Source: Acuticoccus sp039034015 (GTDB taxonomy: Bacteria; Pseudomonadota; Alphaproteobacteria; Rhizobiales; Amorphaceae). Taken from it: 64,000 nt of DNA. A program made the position numbers and the translations under genes. The notes beneath the pieces are model-generated. The model saw only the letters and a program-made list of their open reading frames with translations. It did not search any database and was not told where the DNA came from. Shown here one piece after another: positions 8,451 through 17,509 of the stretch. Location of the stretch: contig JBCCBM010000004.1 in the NCBI GenBank assembly GCA_039034015.1, positions 1 to 64,000 of the forward strand, given 5' to 3'. Within the stretch, counting starts at the first letter, position 1. Each line of letters starts with the position of its first letter.

Positions 8451-9347
8451 TCAATCAAATCCGAGGAAGTCAAAGATCTCGCGATCTTTCATCGGTGTCG
8501 GTTCGCACGGTTCAACACCTTGGAGAAGGCGCTCCGCCAGCTGCAAATACTCAGCTTGGACCGCAAGAATGTCGGCATCGTCCCCCATCTCAAAAAGCGT
8601 GCGCTTCTTGAGCCGAGAGCGCCGGATGGCGTCCACGTCGCGAAGGTGGGCAAGGCGGCTGAGGCCGACCGCGGCGTTGAACCGATCAATCTCGTCAGTA
8701 TCGGCGGACCGGTTTGCGATCACCCCACCGACGCGGACATTGTAATTCTTTGACTTCGCTCGGATCGCGGCAACAATCCGGTTCATCGCAAAGATACTGT
8801 CAAAGTCGTTGGCGGTCACCACCAGCGCGCGCTCGGCATGTTGCAAGGGCGCGGCAAAGCCGCCGCACACAACATCGCCCAGAACGTCGAAAATCACGAC
8901 ATCCGTGTCTTCCAAAAGGTGATGTTCTTTCAGGAGCTTGACGGTTTGGCCGACCACGTATCCGCCGCACCCTGTCCCCGCCGGCGGCCCCCCGGCCTCC
9001 ACGCACATCACCCCATTAAAGCCTTCGTAAACAAAGTCTTCCACCCGAAGCTCTTCGGAGTGAAAGTCCACCTCTTCCAACACATCAATCACCGTCGGGA
9101 CGAGCCGCTTGGTGAGCGTGAAGGTGGAATCGTGTTTCGGATCGCAGCCAATCTGCAAAACACGTTTCCCAAGTTTTGAAAAGGCAACTGACAAGTTGGA
9201 CGAGGTCGTGGATTTCCCAATCCCCCCCTTCCCGTAGACAGCGAAGACTTGCGCGGTGTCGATCTTGAGGGCCGGGTCCATCTGGACCTGAACGGAACCC
9301 TCGCCGTCTTGCCGGGCGGGGAGGGGATTTCGAATGGCGATGTTCAT
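8451..9347 (-). CDS. bchL: Dark-operative protochlorophyllide reductase, iron protein
   Basis: BchL is the ATP-dependent, nitrogenase-like reductase component that feeds electrons to BchNB for light-independent reduction of ring D of protochlorophyllide. The 298-residue protein has the P-loop GKGGIGKS at 39-46, the CDPKHDST switch region, and Cys127 (GTGCGGY) and Cys161 (VVCGGFA), spaced 34 apart, which bridge the [4Fe-4S] cluster in the homodimer. It overlaps bchH as ATGA. The oxygen sensitivity of this enzyme contrasts with the oxygen requirement of AcsF in the same operon, a combination typical of purple bacteria. Confidence 0.97.
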   Translation of the reverse strand: MNIAIRNPLPARQDGEGSVQVQMDPALKIDTAQVFAVYGKGGIGKSTTSSNLSVAFSKLGKRVLQIGCDPKHDSTFTLTKRLVPTVIDVLEEVDFHSEELRVEDFVYEGFNGVMCVEAGGPPAGTGCGGYVVGQTVKLLKEHHLLEDTDVVIFDVLGDVVCGGFAAPLQHAERALVVTANDFDSIFAMNRIVAAIRAKSKNYNVRVGGVIANRSADTDEIDRFNAAVGLSRLAHLRDVDAIRRSRLKKRTLFEMGDDADILAVQAEYLQLAERLLQGVEPCEPTPMKDREIFDFLGFD

Positions 9348-12300
9348 GCAGCGACCCCTTCCACGCGGTCTTCAATGTCGTCGGCGGCCGCTTCCAGGGC
9401 GGCAAGGGTCGCCGCATCGGGCTCCCAATATCGGCGTTCGTGGGCTTCCAGGAGGCGGGAGGCGACCTTTTGGGTCGCGGCCGGGTTGAGCTCAGCCAGC
9501 CGCGCGCGCATCTCATCATCGAGCATGAAGGTCTCGGTGAGGCGCTCATAAACCCAGGGCGCAACCCCGCCAGTCGTGGCCGACCAGCCCACCGTGTTGG
9601 TCACCGCAGCCTCAATCTGGCGCACGCCCTCATAGCCGTGGCGCAGCATCCCCTCGGTCCATTTCGGGTTCAGCGCGCGGGTGCGCGTCTCAAGCGCCAC
9701 CTGCTCGGAAAGTGTTCGAACCTTGGCATCCCCCCGCGTCTGGTCGGAAATGTAGACCGGCACAGCCTCGCCCTTGGCGCGGTCGACGGCCCGGGAAATC
9801 CCGCCGAGGGTGTCAAAATAGTGGTCGATGGTGGTGATGCCGAGCTCAACCGACTCAAGGTTTTGGTGGGCGGCCGACACATCTTTCAAAAGGCTGTTCA
9901 GAAGGTCGGGCCGCGCCGCCGGCGCCCCGTCAACGCCATAGGCAAAGCCTTTGCGGCGCGTGAACATGTCGGCAAGCTCGTCCTCATCATCCCACGTCCC
10001 GGCAGCGACCAGCTGGTTGACGTTCGCGCCATAGGCGCCTTCCGCATTGGAGAAGACACGCAAGGCCGCAGTCTCCAGCGTGCAGCCATGGGCCTTGGCA
10101 TGAGCAAGGGTGTGGCGGCGGATCGCGTTGTCGGCCAACGGCTCATCGGCCTTTGCGGCAAGGAGCGCGGCCTCGGCCAAAAGGCGCGTTTGCATCGGTA
10201 AAAGATCGCGAAAGATGCCGGAGAGCGTGACCACCACATCCACCCGCGGTCGGCCAAGTCCCGCCAAATCAATGAGTTCGGCGCCCGCTACGCGGCCATA
10301 GGCGTCAAGCCGAGGCCGCGCGCCCATGAGCGCCAGGGCCTGCGCGATCGGCGCCCCTTCCGACTTCAGGTTGTCCGTCCCCCAAAGGACGAGCGCAATT
10401 GTTTCGGGAAACGCACCGGTTTCAGCGACCTGCCGGGCGATGATGCGCTCCGCCTGCGCCGCCCCGTCAGCAACGGCAACCGCGGAAGGGAGCCGGAACG
10501 GGTCAAAACCATGGATGTTGCGGCCCATCGGCAGCATGTCCGGCTTGCGGATGAGGTCGCCTGACGGCCCAGGCGGGACAAACGCCCCATCAAGCGCGCC
10601 AATGAGCGCCCGGATCTCGGTTTGCCCATCGCGCAAGTGGGCGTCGGCCGTGCGCAGCGCCACCATCGCGTCCTCTTCCGGCGGCGCGACATAAGGCTCG
10701 CTGGTGGAGGGGGCGGGGGCAGGCGCCTTCACGGTCGGCTCGGCGGCCGGGCCATTTGCAATCTCGTGCGCCATCGACCGCACATCTTGGCCAAAGCGCG
10801 CTTCGCCCATCGCGGCAAGAAGGTCGGCTCGCTCAGCCGCTTGTGGAGGCTCACCCAACACATGAAGGCCGTGCGGGATGAGGGCGTATTCGCACTCGGT
10901 GACGGCCGCGCGCAGGGCCTCGATCGCAGCCTCCGGCACCTCGAACGGAGGCGTTGCTGGGCAAAGGTCAAGGGCGGCCGCGTCCGCCTGGATGGTTGCG
11001 GCAAGCGCCTCGGTCTGCGCCTCCGGTCCGGTCCGCCAATGGTCGAGCGCCTCTTTGAGCGCGTTCAAGCCCTTGTAAAGCCCGGCATTTGTGACGGTCG
11101 GCGTCAGATGACCCACAAGCGTTGCCGCCGCGCGCCGCTTGGCGAGCATGCCCTCAGAGGGGTTGTTGGCCGCGTAAAGGTTGATGTTTGGTAGATCGCC
11201 GATCAGGCGGTCCGGCCAACACTGTGCCGAGAGCCCCACTTGTTTGCCCGGCATAAACTCCAGGGCGCCGTGGGTGCCGAAGTGTAGGACGGCGTCAAAG
11301 TTTTCGCGCAGATGCGTGTAGAACGCGGCGAACGCGTGGGTCGGCGCAAAATTGCCCTCAAACAGGAGGCGCATCGGGTCGCCCTCGATGCCGAAGGCGG
11401 GCTGCACGCCCACAAAGATGTTGCCGAACGCCGCGCCGTAAATGTGGAGCGTCTGCCCGTCGGTTTGGTGGCGGCCAGGCGCCGGACCCCACGTCGCCTC
11501 AATCGCATCAAGATGCGGCTCTTGCGCAATGTGGGTGTCCACCGGGACCCGGTGCGCAACGTTGGCGTCGGCGCCAAAGGTCGCGCTGTTGCCGCCCAGG
11601 ATCGCGCTGCGAAGCGCATCAACATCGAAGGGCACATCGACTGTGTATCCGGCGGCCTTCAGCGCGGTGAGTGTGTTGAAAAGGCTCTCAAAAACGGCGA
11701 GGAAGGCAGCTGTGCCCGTGGCGCCCGCGTTCGGCGGAAAGTTGAAGAGCACGATCGCAAGCCGCCGCTCGGACCGGGGGGTTTTGGCAAGGCTCACCTG
11801 CCGCACAAGCCGTCCGGCAAGGCGATCCACACGGTCGGGCGCGATGGCCATGTGGGCGCCCGCTTCCGCGCGGCCGGCGAAGACGGTGGGGTTGGTGGCC
11901 CCATCAAGCTCGGGGATGGCCACCATCATCGTGGCCTCCACCGGCAACAGGCCGTGGGACGAGCGCTCCCACTCCAGAAGGTTTTGGAATTCGAGCGGCT
12001 GGCACACGTGATAGGGGACGCCGAGCGCGGACAGACTGTCGGCCGCGCCCTGGCAATCGTTGTAGGCCGGCCCGCCAACCAGCGAGAAGCCTGTGAGCGA
12101 GACCACCGCGTCCACCGGCCCGTCCGCCGCCTTGAAAAAGCGGTCCACCGCGGGCCGGTTGTCCAAGCCTGCGGCAAAGGCCGGGACGACAGCAAACCCC
12201 TTCGCCTCCAGCGCTGCAATCACCCCGTCATAGTGCCCGCAATCCCCCGACAAGACGTACGCGCGCATGAGGAGAAGCCCCACCGTTCCGCGCGTTCCGT

Positions 12301-13033
12301 TGGGGGCAAGGGCGCGCACGGCGGCGGCGTCCGTGCCGACCCGTTGGGGCAGGCGAGGGTGGTAGACGCCGACATCGGGGTAGGCCACCGGAGGCGCGGC
12401 GGCGCACAGCCCTTTCAGCGTTTCGCGAGGGCCGGCCGCATACCGCTCAATGAGATGAACGATCAGGTTCTTGATGTTGTCTTCAGAGCCAGCAAGCCAG
12501 TACTGCATGGCGATGAAGTATGCACGCACGTCTTGCGCCGTTCCGGGCACGTAACGCAAAAGCTTTGGTAGGCGCCGCAGCATTTTGAGCTGCTTCTCGC
12601 CGGAGGATTTTCCGGGGCTGTTCGACCCGCGCAGCCGCTTCAAAAGCCGAATGGCCGCCGACTGTGGCCCCCCCATCTGGAACTTGCCAAGCTTTGTGAG
12701 CTTGATCACGTCGCCGGCGGCGAGGAAGGCGACCACGCCATCACACCCGTCCCGCCGCGCCTGAAGGGCGGGGAGGATTGCGGTGATGTGCTCGTCCAAG
12801 AAAAGCATGGCGGCGACGATGATGTCGGCCTTTGCGATCTGCTCTTTTGCAGCCTCAAGCGCGTCGGGCGAATCGCGCCACGCGCCGGCGGCGTGAAGCG
12901 TGATGGTGAGGCCCGGGTAGGTCGGCCGCAGGGCTGCCTCGGCCCGCTGGACGGTTCGGGCAAGGTGGGTGTCAAGCGTGACGATGGCGACCCGGATCGG
13001 GGTCGCGTTAGCGCCCGAAGTGAGCTTTCGCAT
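9344..13033 (-). CDS. bchH: Magnesium chelatase, subunit H
   Basis: BchH binds protoporphyrin IX and inserts Mg2+ with the BchID AAA+ motor, the branch point from haem to chlorophyll. The predicted protein is about 1229 residues from the ATG at 13033 (MRKLTSGANATPIRV), which starts inside the bchB 3' end with a 26-nt overlap. CobN/BchH features are present: GGNSATFGADANVAHRVP-type segments, NDCQGAADSLSALGVPYHVCQPLEF-like porphyrin-domain blocks, and HFGTHGALEFMPGKQVGLS. The C-terminal third holds GDAKVRTLSEQVALETRTRAL. A Pro/Ala-rich linker (KAPAPAPSTSEPYVAPPEED) near 10,690-10,750 is probably a flexible inter-domain insert. Partner subunits bchI and bchD are not in the window. Confidence 0.95.
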   Translation of the reverse strand: MRKLTSGANATPIRVAIVTLDTHLARTVQRAEAALRPTYPGLTITLHAAGAWRDSPDALEAAKEQIAKADIIVAAMLFLDEHITAILPALQARRDGCDGVVAFLAAGDVIKLTKLGKFQMGGPQSAAIRLLKRLRGSNSPGKSSGEKQLKMLRRLPKLLRYVPGTAQDVRAYFIAMQYWLAGSEDNIKNLIVHLIERYAAGPRETLKGLCAAAPPVAYPDVGVYHPRLPQRVGTDAAAVRALAPNGTRGTVGLLLMRAYVLSGDCGHYDGVIAALEAKGFAVVPAFAAGLDNRPAVDRFFKAADGPVDAVVSLTGFSLVGGPAYNDCQGAADSLSALGVPYHVCQPLEFQNLLEWERSSHGLLPVEATMMVAIPELDGATNPTVFAGRAEAGAHMAIAPDRVDRLAGRLVRQVSLAKTPRSERRLAIVLFNFPPNAGATGTAAFLAVFESLFNTLTALKAAGYTVDVPFDVDALRSAILGGNSATFGADANVAHRVPVDTHIAQEPHLDAIEATWGPAPGRHQTDGQTLHIYGAAFGNIFVGVQPAFGIEGDPMRLLFEGNFAPTHAFAAFYTHLRENFDAVLHFGTHGALEFMPGKQVGLSAQCWPDRLIGDLPNINLYAANNPSEGMLAKRRAAATLVGHLTPTVTNAGLYKGLNALKEALDHWRTGPEAQTEALAATIQADAAALDLCPATPPFEVPEAAIEALRAAVTECEYALIPHGLHVLGEPPQAAERADLLAAMGEARFGQDVRSMAHEIANGPAAEPTVKAPAPAPSTSEPYVAPPEEDAMVALRTADAHLRDGQTEIRALIGALDGAFVPPGPSGDLIRKPDMLPMGRNIHGFDPFRLPSAVAVADGAAQAERIIARQVAETGAFPETIALVLWGTDNLKSEGAPIAQALALMGARPRLDAYGRVAGAELIDLAGLGRPRVDVVVTLSGIFRDLLPMQTRLLAEAALLAAKADEPLADNAIRRHTLAHAKAHGCTLETAALRVFSNAEGAYGANVNQLVAAGTWDDEDELADMFTRRKGFAYGVDGAPAARPDLLNSLLKDVSAAHQNLESVELGITTIDHYFDTLGGISRAVDRAKGEAVPVYISDQTRGDAKVRTLSEQVALETRTRALNPKWTEGMLRHGYEGVRQIEAAVTNTVGWSATTGGVAPWVYERLTETFMLDDEMRARLAELNPAATQKVASRLLEAHERRYWEPDAATLAALEAAADDIEDRVEGVAA

Positions 13034-14555
13034 CGTACAACGTGTCCACGGTGATGGCCTCAAGGCCGCGTTCGGCGGCAAACCGCTCCGTGTTTTGGCG
13101 CGCCCGTTTGCGGACGAAGAACGGGATCTTTCGCAATTCACGTTCGGCGGGCGCCTCCCAGATGGGGGCGCCAAGGGGGGTCTCCGACGACGCAAGCTGA
13201 GGGGCGGGCTGGGGAACCGGCCTCGGCTGCGGCGCAAGCGCGGCGAGATGGGAGGCTCCCGCCTCGTCGGAGAACTCGAAGTCCTCGCGGAACATCGTCA
13301 AAAGATGCTCCTCGAGGCCCATGGTGAGGGGATGGACGAGGGTGTCGAACAAAACGTTCGACCCTTCCATGCCCATGAAGGGTGAGTGGCGCGCAGGGTA
13401 GTCTTGAACGTGCGCGGGCGCGGAAATCACGGCGCAGCCGATCCCAAAGCGCTTGGCAATGTGGCGCTCCATCTGGCTGCCGAGCACGAGCTCGGGGCCG
13501 GCCGCCTCAATGGCGCGCTCTACCTCAAGATAATCGTCCGTGATGGTGGCCTCGCAGCCAAAATTCGCGGCTGCGGCGCGCACCGGGCGGGCAAACGTGC
13601 GGTCGTAGGTGCCAAGCCCCACCACATCAAAGCCGAGCTCGTCCCGGCAGACGGTTGCGACTGTGAGCGCGTGGGTGGCATCGCCGAAAACGAAAACACG
13701 CTTTCCTGTCAGATAGTTGCTGTCCACCGAGCGGGACCACCACGGGAGCCGGCTTTGCGCGTGTTGCAACACCGGGGCTGGGTCGACGCCGGCAAGCGCA
13801 GCCGCTTCTTCGATGAAGGCGCGGGTTGCGTTGGCGCCGATGGGAACGGTTTTTGTGTAGGGTTGGCCGAACGCCTTTTCGCAGTGGCGCGCCGCGCTTT
13901 CGGCAACCTCCGGGTACATCACAACGTTGAATGTTGCGGCAGGCAGGCGCGTGAGATCGGCGGGCATTGCCCCCAGCGGCGCCACAACGTTCACCGCAAT
14001 GCCGAGCGCCTCCAGGAGTGCGCGGACCTCAACAAGGTCATCGCGGTGGCGAAATCCGAGGGCGGTGGGGCCCAAAATGTTGCAGCTTGCCGCTCGGCGG
14101 TTGTCGGCCGCGGCGGGGTTCGCAAGGGCGCGAACCAGCCGGTAGAACGTTTCGGATGCGCCGAATGTTTCTTTCTTTTGGTAGCTCGGCAGCTCCAGCG
14201 GGATGACGGGGCACGGCAGGTCGATCGCCTGGGCAAGGCCACCCGGGTCGTCCTGAAGGAGTTCTGCGGTGCATGACGCGCCGACGATCATCGCCTGGGG
14301 CTTGAAGCGCTCGTAGGCATCGTGTGCGGCGCGCTTGAAAAGCTCGGCCGTGTCTGAGCCGAGATCGCGCGCCTCGAAGGTGGTGTAGGTGACGGGCGGG
14401 CGGTGGTCGCGCCGCTCGATCATGGTGAACAAAAGATCCGCGTACGTGTCGCCCTGGGGGGCGTGGAGCACGTAGTGCAGCCCCTTCATGGCGGTGGCGA
14501 CCCGCATGGCGCCCACATGGGGCGGCCCTTCATATGTCCAAAGGTTCAGCTTCAT
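13008..14555 (-). CDS. bchB: Dark-operative protochlorophyllide reductase, subunit B
   Basis: BchB forms the catalytic heterotetramer with BchN and binds the substrate and part of the [4Fe-4S] NB-cluster. The 515-residue protein starts MKLNLWTYEGPPHVGAMRVA, the canonical N-terminus, with the expected VHLP-type cluster region and Asp ligand further on (HAPQGDTYADLLFTM). Later conserved blocks are ELPSYQKKETFGASETFYRL, NILGPTALGFRHRDDL and CAVISAPAHVQDYPARHSPF. The C-terminal domain ends WEAPAERELRKIPFFVRKRA, which matches the light-independent reductase family. It is coupled to bchN by ATGA and to bchH by overlap. Confidence 0.96.
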   Translation of the reverse strand: MKLNLWTYEGPPHVGAMRVATAMKGLHYVLHAPQGDTYADLLFTMIERRDHRPPVTYTTFEARDLGSDTAELFKRAAHDAYERFKPQAMIVGASCTAELLQDDPGGLAQAIDLPCPVIPLELPSYQKKETFGASETFYRLVRALANPAAADNRRAASCNILGPTALGFRHRDDLVEVRALLEALGIAVNVVAPLGAMPADLTRLPAATFNVVMYPEVAESAARHCEKAFGQPYTKTVPIGANATRAFIEEAAALAGVDPAPVLQHAQSRLPWWSRSVDSNYLTGKRVFVFGDATHALTVATVCRDELGFDVVGLGTYDRTFARPVRAAAANFGCEATITDDYLEVERAIEAAGPELVLGSQMERHIAKRFGIGCAVISAPAHVQDYPARHSPFMGMEGSNVLFDTLVHPLTMGLEEHLLTMFREDFEFSDEAGASHLAALAPQPRPVPQPAPQLASSETPLGAPIWEAPAERELRKIPFFVRKRARQNTERFAAERGLEAITVDTLYDAKAHFGR

Positions 14556-15817
14556 ACGCTGAGCCTTTCGGCGCGGGTGAGCGGCTTTGCGAAAAGGCCA
14601 GCAAGGTCGCCCGCCTGGTCGAACCCGTGGATGGGCGAGAAGACGAGTTCAATGGCCCACTTGGTGGTTAAGCCCTCCGCCTCCAAAGGGTTTGCAAGGC
14701 CAAGGCCGCAGACGGTGAGGTCGGGACGATCGTGGCGGATGCGCTCCAGCTGGAGGTCCACATCCTGGCCCTCGCTGAGGCGTGCGGTTTTTGGCAAACG
14801 CGCAAGGTCGGCGGCCAGCAGGCGCTGATTGATGTAAGGGGATCCGACTTCGAGCGGCTCCATCCCGCACTCTTCGGCGAGGAAGCGGGCGAGGGGGGGC
14901 TCAAGCTGGGAGTCGGGCAAGAACGCGACGGTTTTGCCGGCAAGTCGCTGACGGTGATGGGAAAGGGCTGTGCGGGCGCGCGCCTCAGGCGCTGCGATCG
15001 CCGCTTGGAACCGCTCCGCCGGCACCTCGAAGGCATCGGCAATGGCGCGGCAAAACTCGCGCGTGCCCACCGCGCCGAAGGGGAAGACGGCAGGAATGTG
15101 CTGGGCGCCCCGCTCGCCAAGGGCCCGTGCCGTGTCGGTTAGGAACGGCTGCATGAGGGCAAAGCGCGTGTGCGGGCCAACGGCCGGCTGGGTTGCCGCG
15201 CGGCGCCCCGGAAGCGCGCTGACCGAAAGCCCCATATCGTTGAAAATTCTGACGAACTGATCTTCGACCACATCGGGAAGGGCGCCGACCAGAAGAAGGT
15301 CGGCCGTGTCGGTGGGCGGCAAGCTCGGGACGAGCGCGGAAAGGCACGCGTCCTCCCCTTGGGTGAAGGTGGTTTCGATGCCCGAGCCGGAATAGGCAAG
15401 CACCCGGGTTTGGGGCGCATGGGTGGCATCAAGCCGTTCGGCCGCCTTTGAAAGGTCAAGCTTGATGACCTCGGACGGGCAGGACCCCACCAGGAACAGG
15501 AGGCGAATGTCGCTTCGACGCTCCAAAAGGTCGGCGACCACCCTGTCAAGTTCATCGTTCGCGTCGGCAAGACCGGCAAGGTCGCGCTCACCAAGGACGG
15601 CGGTGCCAAAGCGCGGCTCGGCAAACACCATCACACCGGCGGCGGATTGGAGAAGGTGGGCGCAGGTGCGCGACCCGACCACCAAAAAGAAGGCGTCTTG
15701 AATCTTGCGGTGCAGCCAAACAATGCCCGTGAGGCCGCAAAAAACCTCCCGCTGCCCGCGCTCCCGCAGGATCGGCCGCTCGGTCGGGGCACAGCCAAGA
15801 TGGGGTTGCGCCGTCAT
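14552..15817 (-). CDS. bchN: Dark-operative protochlorophyllide reductase, subunit N
   Basis: The 421-residue nitrogenase-like subunit pairs with BchB. Cluster-ligand cysteines are visible in REVFCGLTGIVWLH, GSRTCAHLLQSAAGVMVFAE and FLVGSCPSEVIKLDL, three Cys that join one Asp from BchB to hold the [4Fe-4S] cluster. Further conserved segments are GIETTFTQGEDACLSALVP and CGLGLANPLEAEGLTTKWAIELVFSPIHG. Start and end are fixed by four-base overlaps with bchF upstream and bchB downstream. Confidence 0.96.
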   Translation of the reverse strand: MTAQPHLGCAPTERPILRERGQREVFCGLTGIVWLHRKIQDAFFLVVGSRTCAHLLQSAAGVMVFAEPRFGTAVLGERDLAGLADANDELDRVVADLLERRSDIRLLFLVGSCPSEVIKLDLSKAAERLDATHAPQTRVLAYSGSGIETTFTQGEDACLSALVPSLPPTDTADLLLVGALPDVVEDQFVRIFNDMGLSVSALPGRRAATQPAVGPHTRFALMQPFLTDTARALGERGAQHIPAVFPFGAVGTREFCRAIADAFEVPAERFQAAIAAPEARARTALSHHRQRLAGKTVAFLPDSQLEPPLARFLAEECGMEPLEVGSPYINQRLLAADLARLPKTARLSEGQDVDLQLERIRHDRPDLTVCGLGLANPLEAEGLTTKWAIELVFSPIHGFDQAGDLAGLFAKPLTRAERLSV

Positions 15818-16332
15818 GCGGGGACGCTTTGGGCCCGTTGCAGGCGGGCAAGGCGCATCTTGAACAGGAACTGACCCGCGTTGATGACGTAGACACCATA
15901 GCCGGCAAGGGCGACGGCAAACTGCGCCTCAAGGCTGCCAAAGCCGCCCGCAACCATCACCACGTAGGCGGTGTGAAGGGCGATCACGGCGAAGGACACC
16001 ACGTCTTCCCAAAAGAAGGAGGGCGCAAACAGGTAGCGACCGAAGACGGCGTTTTCCCAAAGGGCGCCGGTCACCATGATGGCGTATAAAATCCCGGTCT
16101 TCACGAGAATTGAAAGGGTTGCGGCCTGCGCATAGTCACCGGTGGCAAGGCTTGCCAGCACCAGGGCGAGGCTGACGAGGAACACCGCAAATTGCACAGG
16201 CGCCAGGACCGCTTGGACGGTGGTCCACGCGGTGGCGTCCCGACGGGCGCGCTGGGCGGCGTCGTACACTTCGCGCTTTGATTGCGGCGGGCGCCCGGCC
16301 ATGCCTTTTGGCGCCGCGAACGGATGGTTCAT
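15814..16332 (-). CDS. bchF: 2-vinyl bacteriochlorophyllide hydratase
   Basis: BchF hydrates the C3 vinyl group of chlorophyllide on the way to bacteriochlorophyll a. From the ATG at 16332 (MNHPFAAPKG) the protein is 172 residues, the normal size, with about four membrane helices and the conserved WENAVFGRYLFAPSFFWEDV and GYGVYVINAGQFLFKMRLA segments. The start is favoured by an AGGGGGG sequence just upstream; an earlier in-frame ATG at 16416 lies within the predicted promoter and would add 28 atypical residues. It is the first gene of the superoperon running to hemA. Confidence 0.95.
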   Translation of the reverse strand: MNHPFAAPKGMAGRPPQSKREVYDAAQRARRDATAWTTVQAVLAPVQFAVFLVSLALVLASLATGDYAQAATLSILVKTGILYAIMVTGALWENAVFGRYLFAPSFFWEDVVSFAVIALHTAYVVMVAGGFGSLEAQFAVALAGYGVYVINAGQFLFKMRLARLQRAQSVPA

Positions 16333-16387
16333 CCATTCCCCCCTAACGGCTCCGTCGCCATGGCTGCGGAGCGCGAATTCGACCTGG

Positions 16388-16428
16388 AGGGTAGGGGGCT
16401 TTATGATGAGTGTCAATCGATGTTGACG
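16388..16428 (-). promoter_or_regulatory. bchF promoter with proximal PpsR/CrtJ-type site
   Basis: Reading leftward, TTGACA (16416-16411) is followed after 17 bases by TACCCT (16393-16388), a plausible sigma-70-type promoter. The -35 box overlaps TGTCAATCGATGTTGACG (16411-16428), a TGT-N12-ACG sequence close to the PpsR/CrtJ consensus TGT-N12-ACA. It sits in an extended palindrome (GAGtGTCAA...TTGACgCTC). Repressor binding here would block RNA polymerase, the known mode at bch promoters. Confidence 0.7.
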
Positions 16429-16474
16429 CTCATCGGTAGGGCAACTGCGGCGCTTCTGGTCGCTCCTTGATCGA

Positions 16475-16492
16475 TGTCATTAGAAGTTGACA
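16475..16492. promoter_or_regulatory. Distal PpsR/CrtJ-type operator
   Basis: TGTCATTAGAAGTTGACA is an exact TGT-N12-ACA match. It lies 64 bp from the proximal site, centre to centre, so two PpsR tetramers could bind cooperatively, as described for other bch and crt promoters. The right half also forms TTGACA on the plus strand (16487-16492), so the same site may influence the divergent ppaA gene. Confidence 0.75.
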
Positions 16493-16569
16493 AGTGAGCG
16501 GGAGCCCGCCAGGGTCCACGCGCCTGGCGCGCTATCCCTGCGCGCCGGATTGCGTTAAGCTTCTTGCAC

Positions 16570-17487
16570 ATGAGCAGCGATACGCCGGCAAAGGATGGGG
16601 CGGGCCACACAACCGAGCCGAAAGGTTCGGATGCGGGCGGTTACCCGGAAGAACCGGCGTCAGGAGGGGCGGCAGGGCCAGTGGACGCTGCACAGGGTCA
16701 ACAGATCCGGCAAGACCGGGCGCCACCGGACGGGTGGGAAAAAGCGTTCGCGCGGACGCTTGAGAGCCAGGTCGTCCCACAACTCCTTGCCCTTCGCGCC
16801 GCCCACGTCGATGCCGACGCCATCCCCGCTGACGAGGCGATGATCGCTGCCCTTGCCGACGAGGCCGTTGCCCATGACTTTGACGCCGCCGCCGCCCGCA
16901 TCCGCGCCTTCGCCGCGCGCACAAGCCTTGCCAACGCCCTCCTTAACCTCGCTGCCCCCGCGGCCCGCCGGCTCGGCGTCGACTGGGAAATCGACCGGCG
17001 TGACTTTATGGACGTCACCGTCGGCCTTGGCGTCTTGCAGCGGATCATTTCTGACACGGCGGGCGGGTTCCTGGGGCGCCCGCTGCCCAACAGGCGCCTC
17101 CTCCTCGGCCCCACCCCCGGCGAGCACCACACCTTTGGCCTTTCCATGGTCGACTACTTCTTCCGCGTTGCCCGGTGGGACGTGGACTTTCGGCCCCACG
17201 CGGACCGGGAAACGCTGATCGGCGCGGTTGGGACGCGCTGGTACGCGGTCCTTGGTCTCTCGCTCTCCGGCGACACGCTGGTGGATGAGGCCGCCACCAC
17301 CGTGCGGATGGCGCGCGAAGCGTCACGGAACGGGCAGCTTCACGTCCTCGTCGGTGGGCCGGCCTTCCTGCGCCAAAAGGAGCTTGCCGTCTCCATCGGC
17401 GCCGATGCCCTTGCCCAGGACGGCCATGAGGCGGTGGTGATCGCCAACGCCTGGGCTGCATCCGGTGCGTTGGAGCGCGCCCAATGA
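16570..17487 (+). CDS. ppaA: B12-binding photosynthesis regulator, AerR/PpaA family
   Basis: A 305-residue predicted cytosolic regulator. AerR/PpaA proteins bind cobalamin and act as antirepressors of CrtJ/PpsR, linking light and B12 to photosynthesis gene expression. The N-terminal 60 residues are low-complexity (Gly/Ala/Pro). A helical segment follows, then a SCHIC/B12-binding-like domain with GPTPGEHHTFGLSMVDYFFR, whose histidines match the region used for axial cobalamin contact, and LHVLVGGPAFLRQKELAVSI near the C-terminus. The ATG at 16570 was chosen; a TTG two codons earlier is possible. It reads divergently from bchF and directly precedes ppsR, the standard arrangement. Confidence 0.9.
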   Translation: MSSDTPAKDGAGHTTEPKGSDAGGYPEEPASGGAAGPVDAAQGQQIRQDRAPPDGWEKAFARTLESQVVPQLLALRAAHVDADAIPADEAMIAALADEAVAHDFDAAAARIRAFAARTSLANALLNLAAPAARRLGVDWEIDRRDFMDVTVGLGVLQRIISDTAGGFLGRPLPNRRLLLGPTPGEHHTFGLSMVDYFFRVARWDVDFRPHADRETLIGAVGTRWYAVLGLSLSGDTLVDEAATTVRMAREASRNGQLHVLVGGPAFLRQKELAVSIGADALAQDGHEAVVIANAWAASGALERAQ

Positions 17488-17509
17488 CGGCCGGCCGGTA
17501 GCGCGGGCC

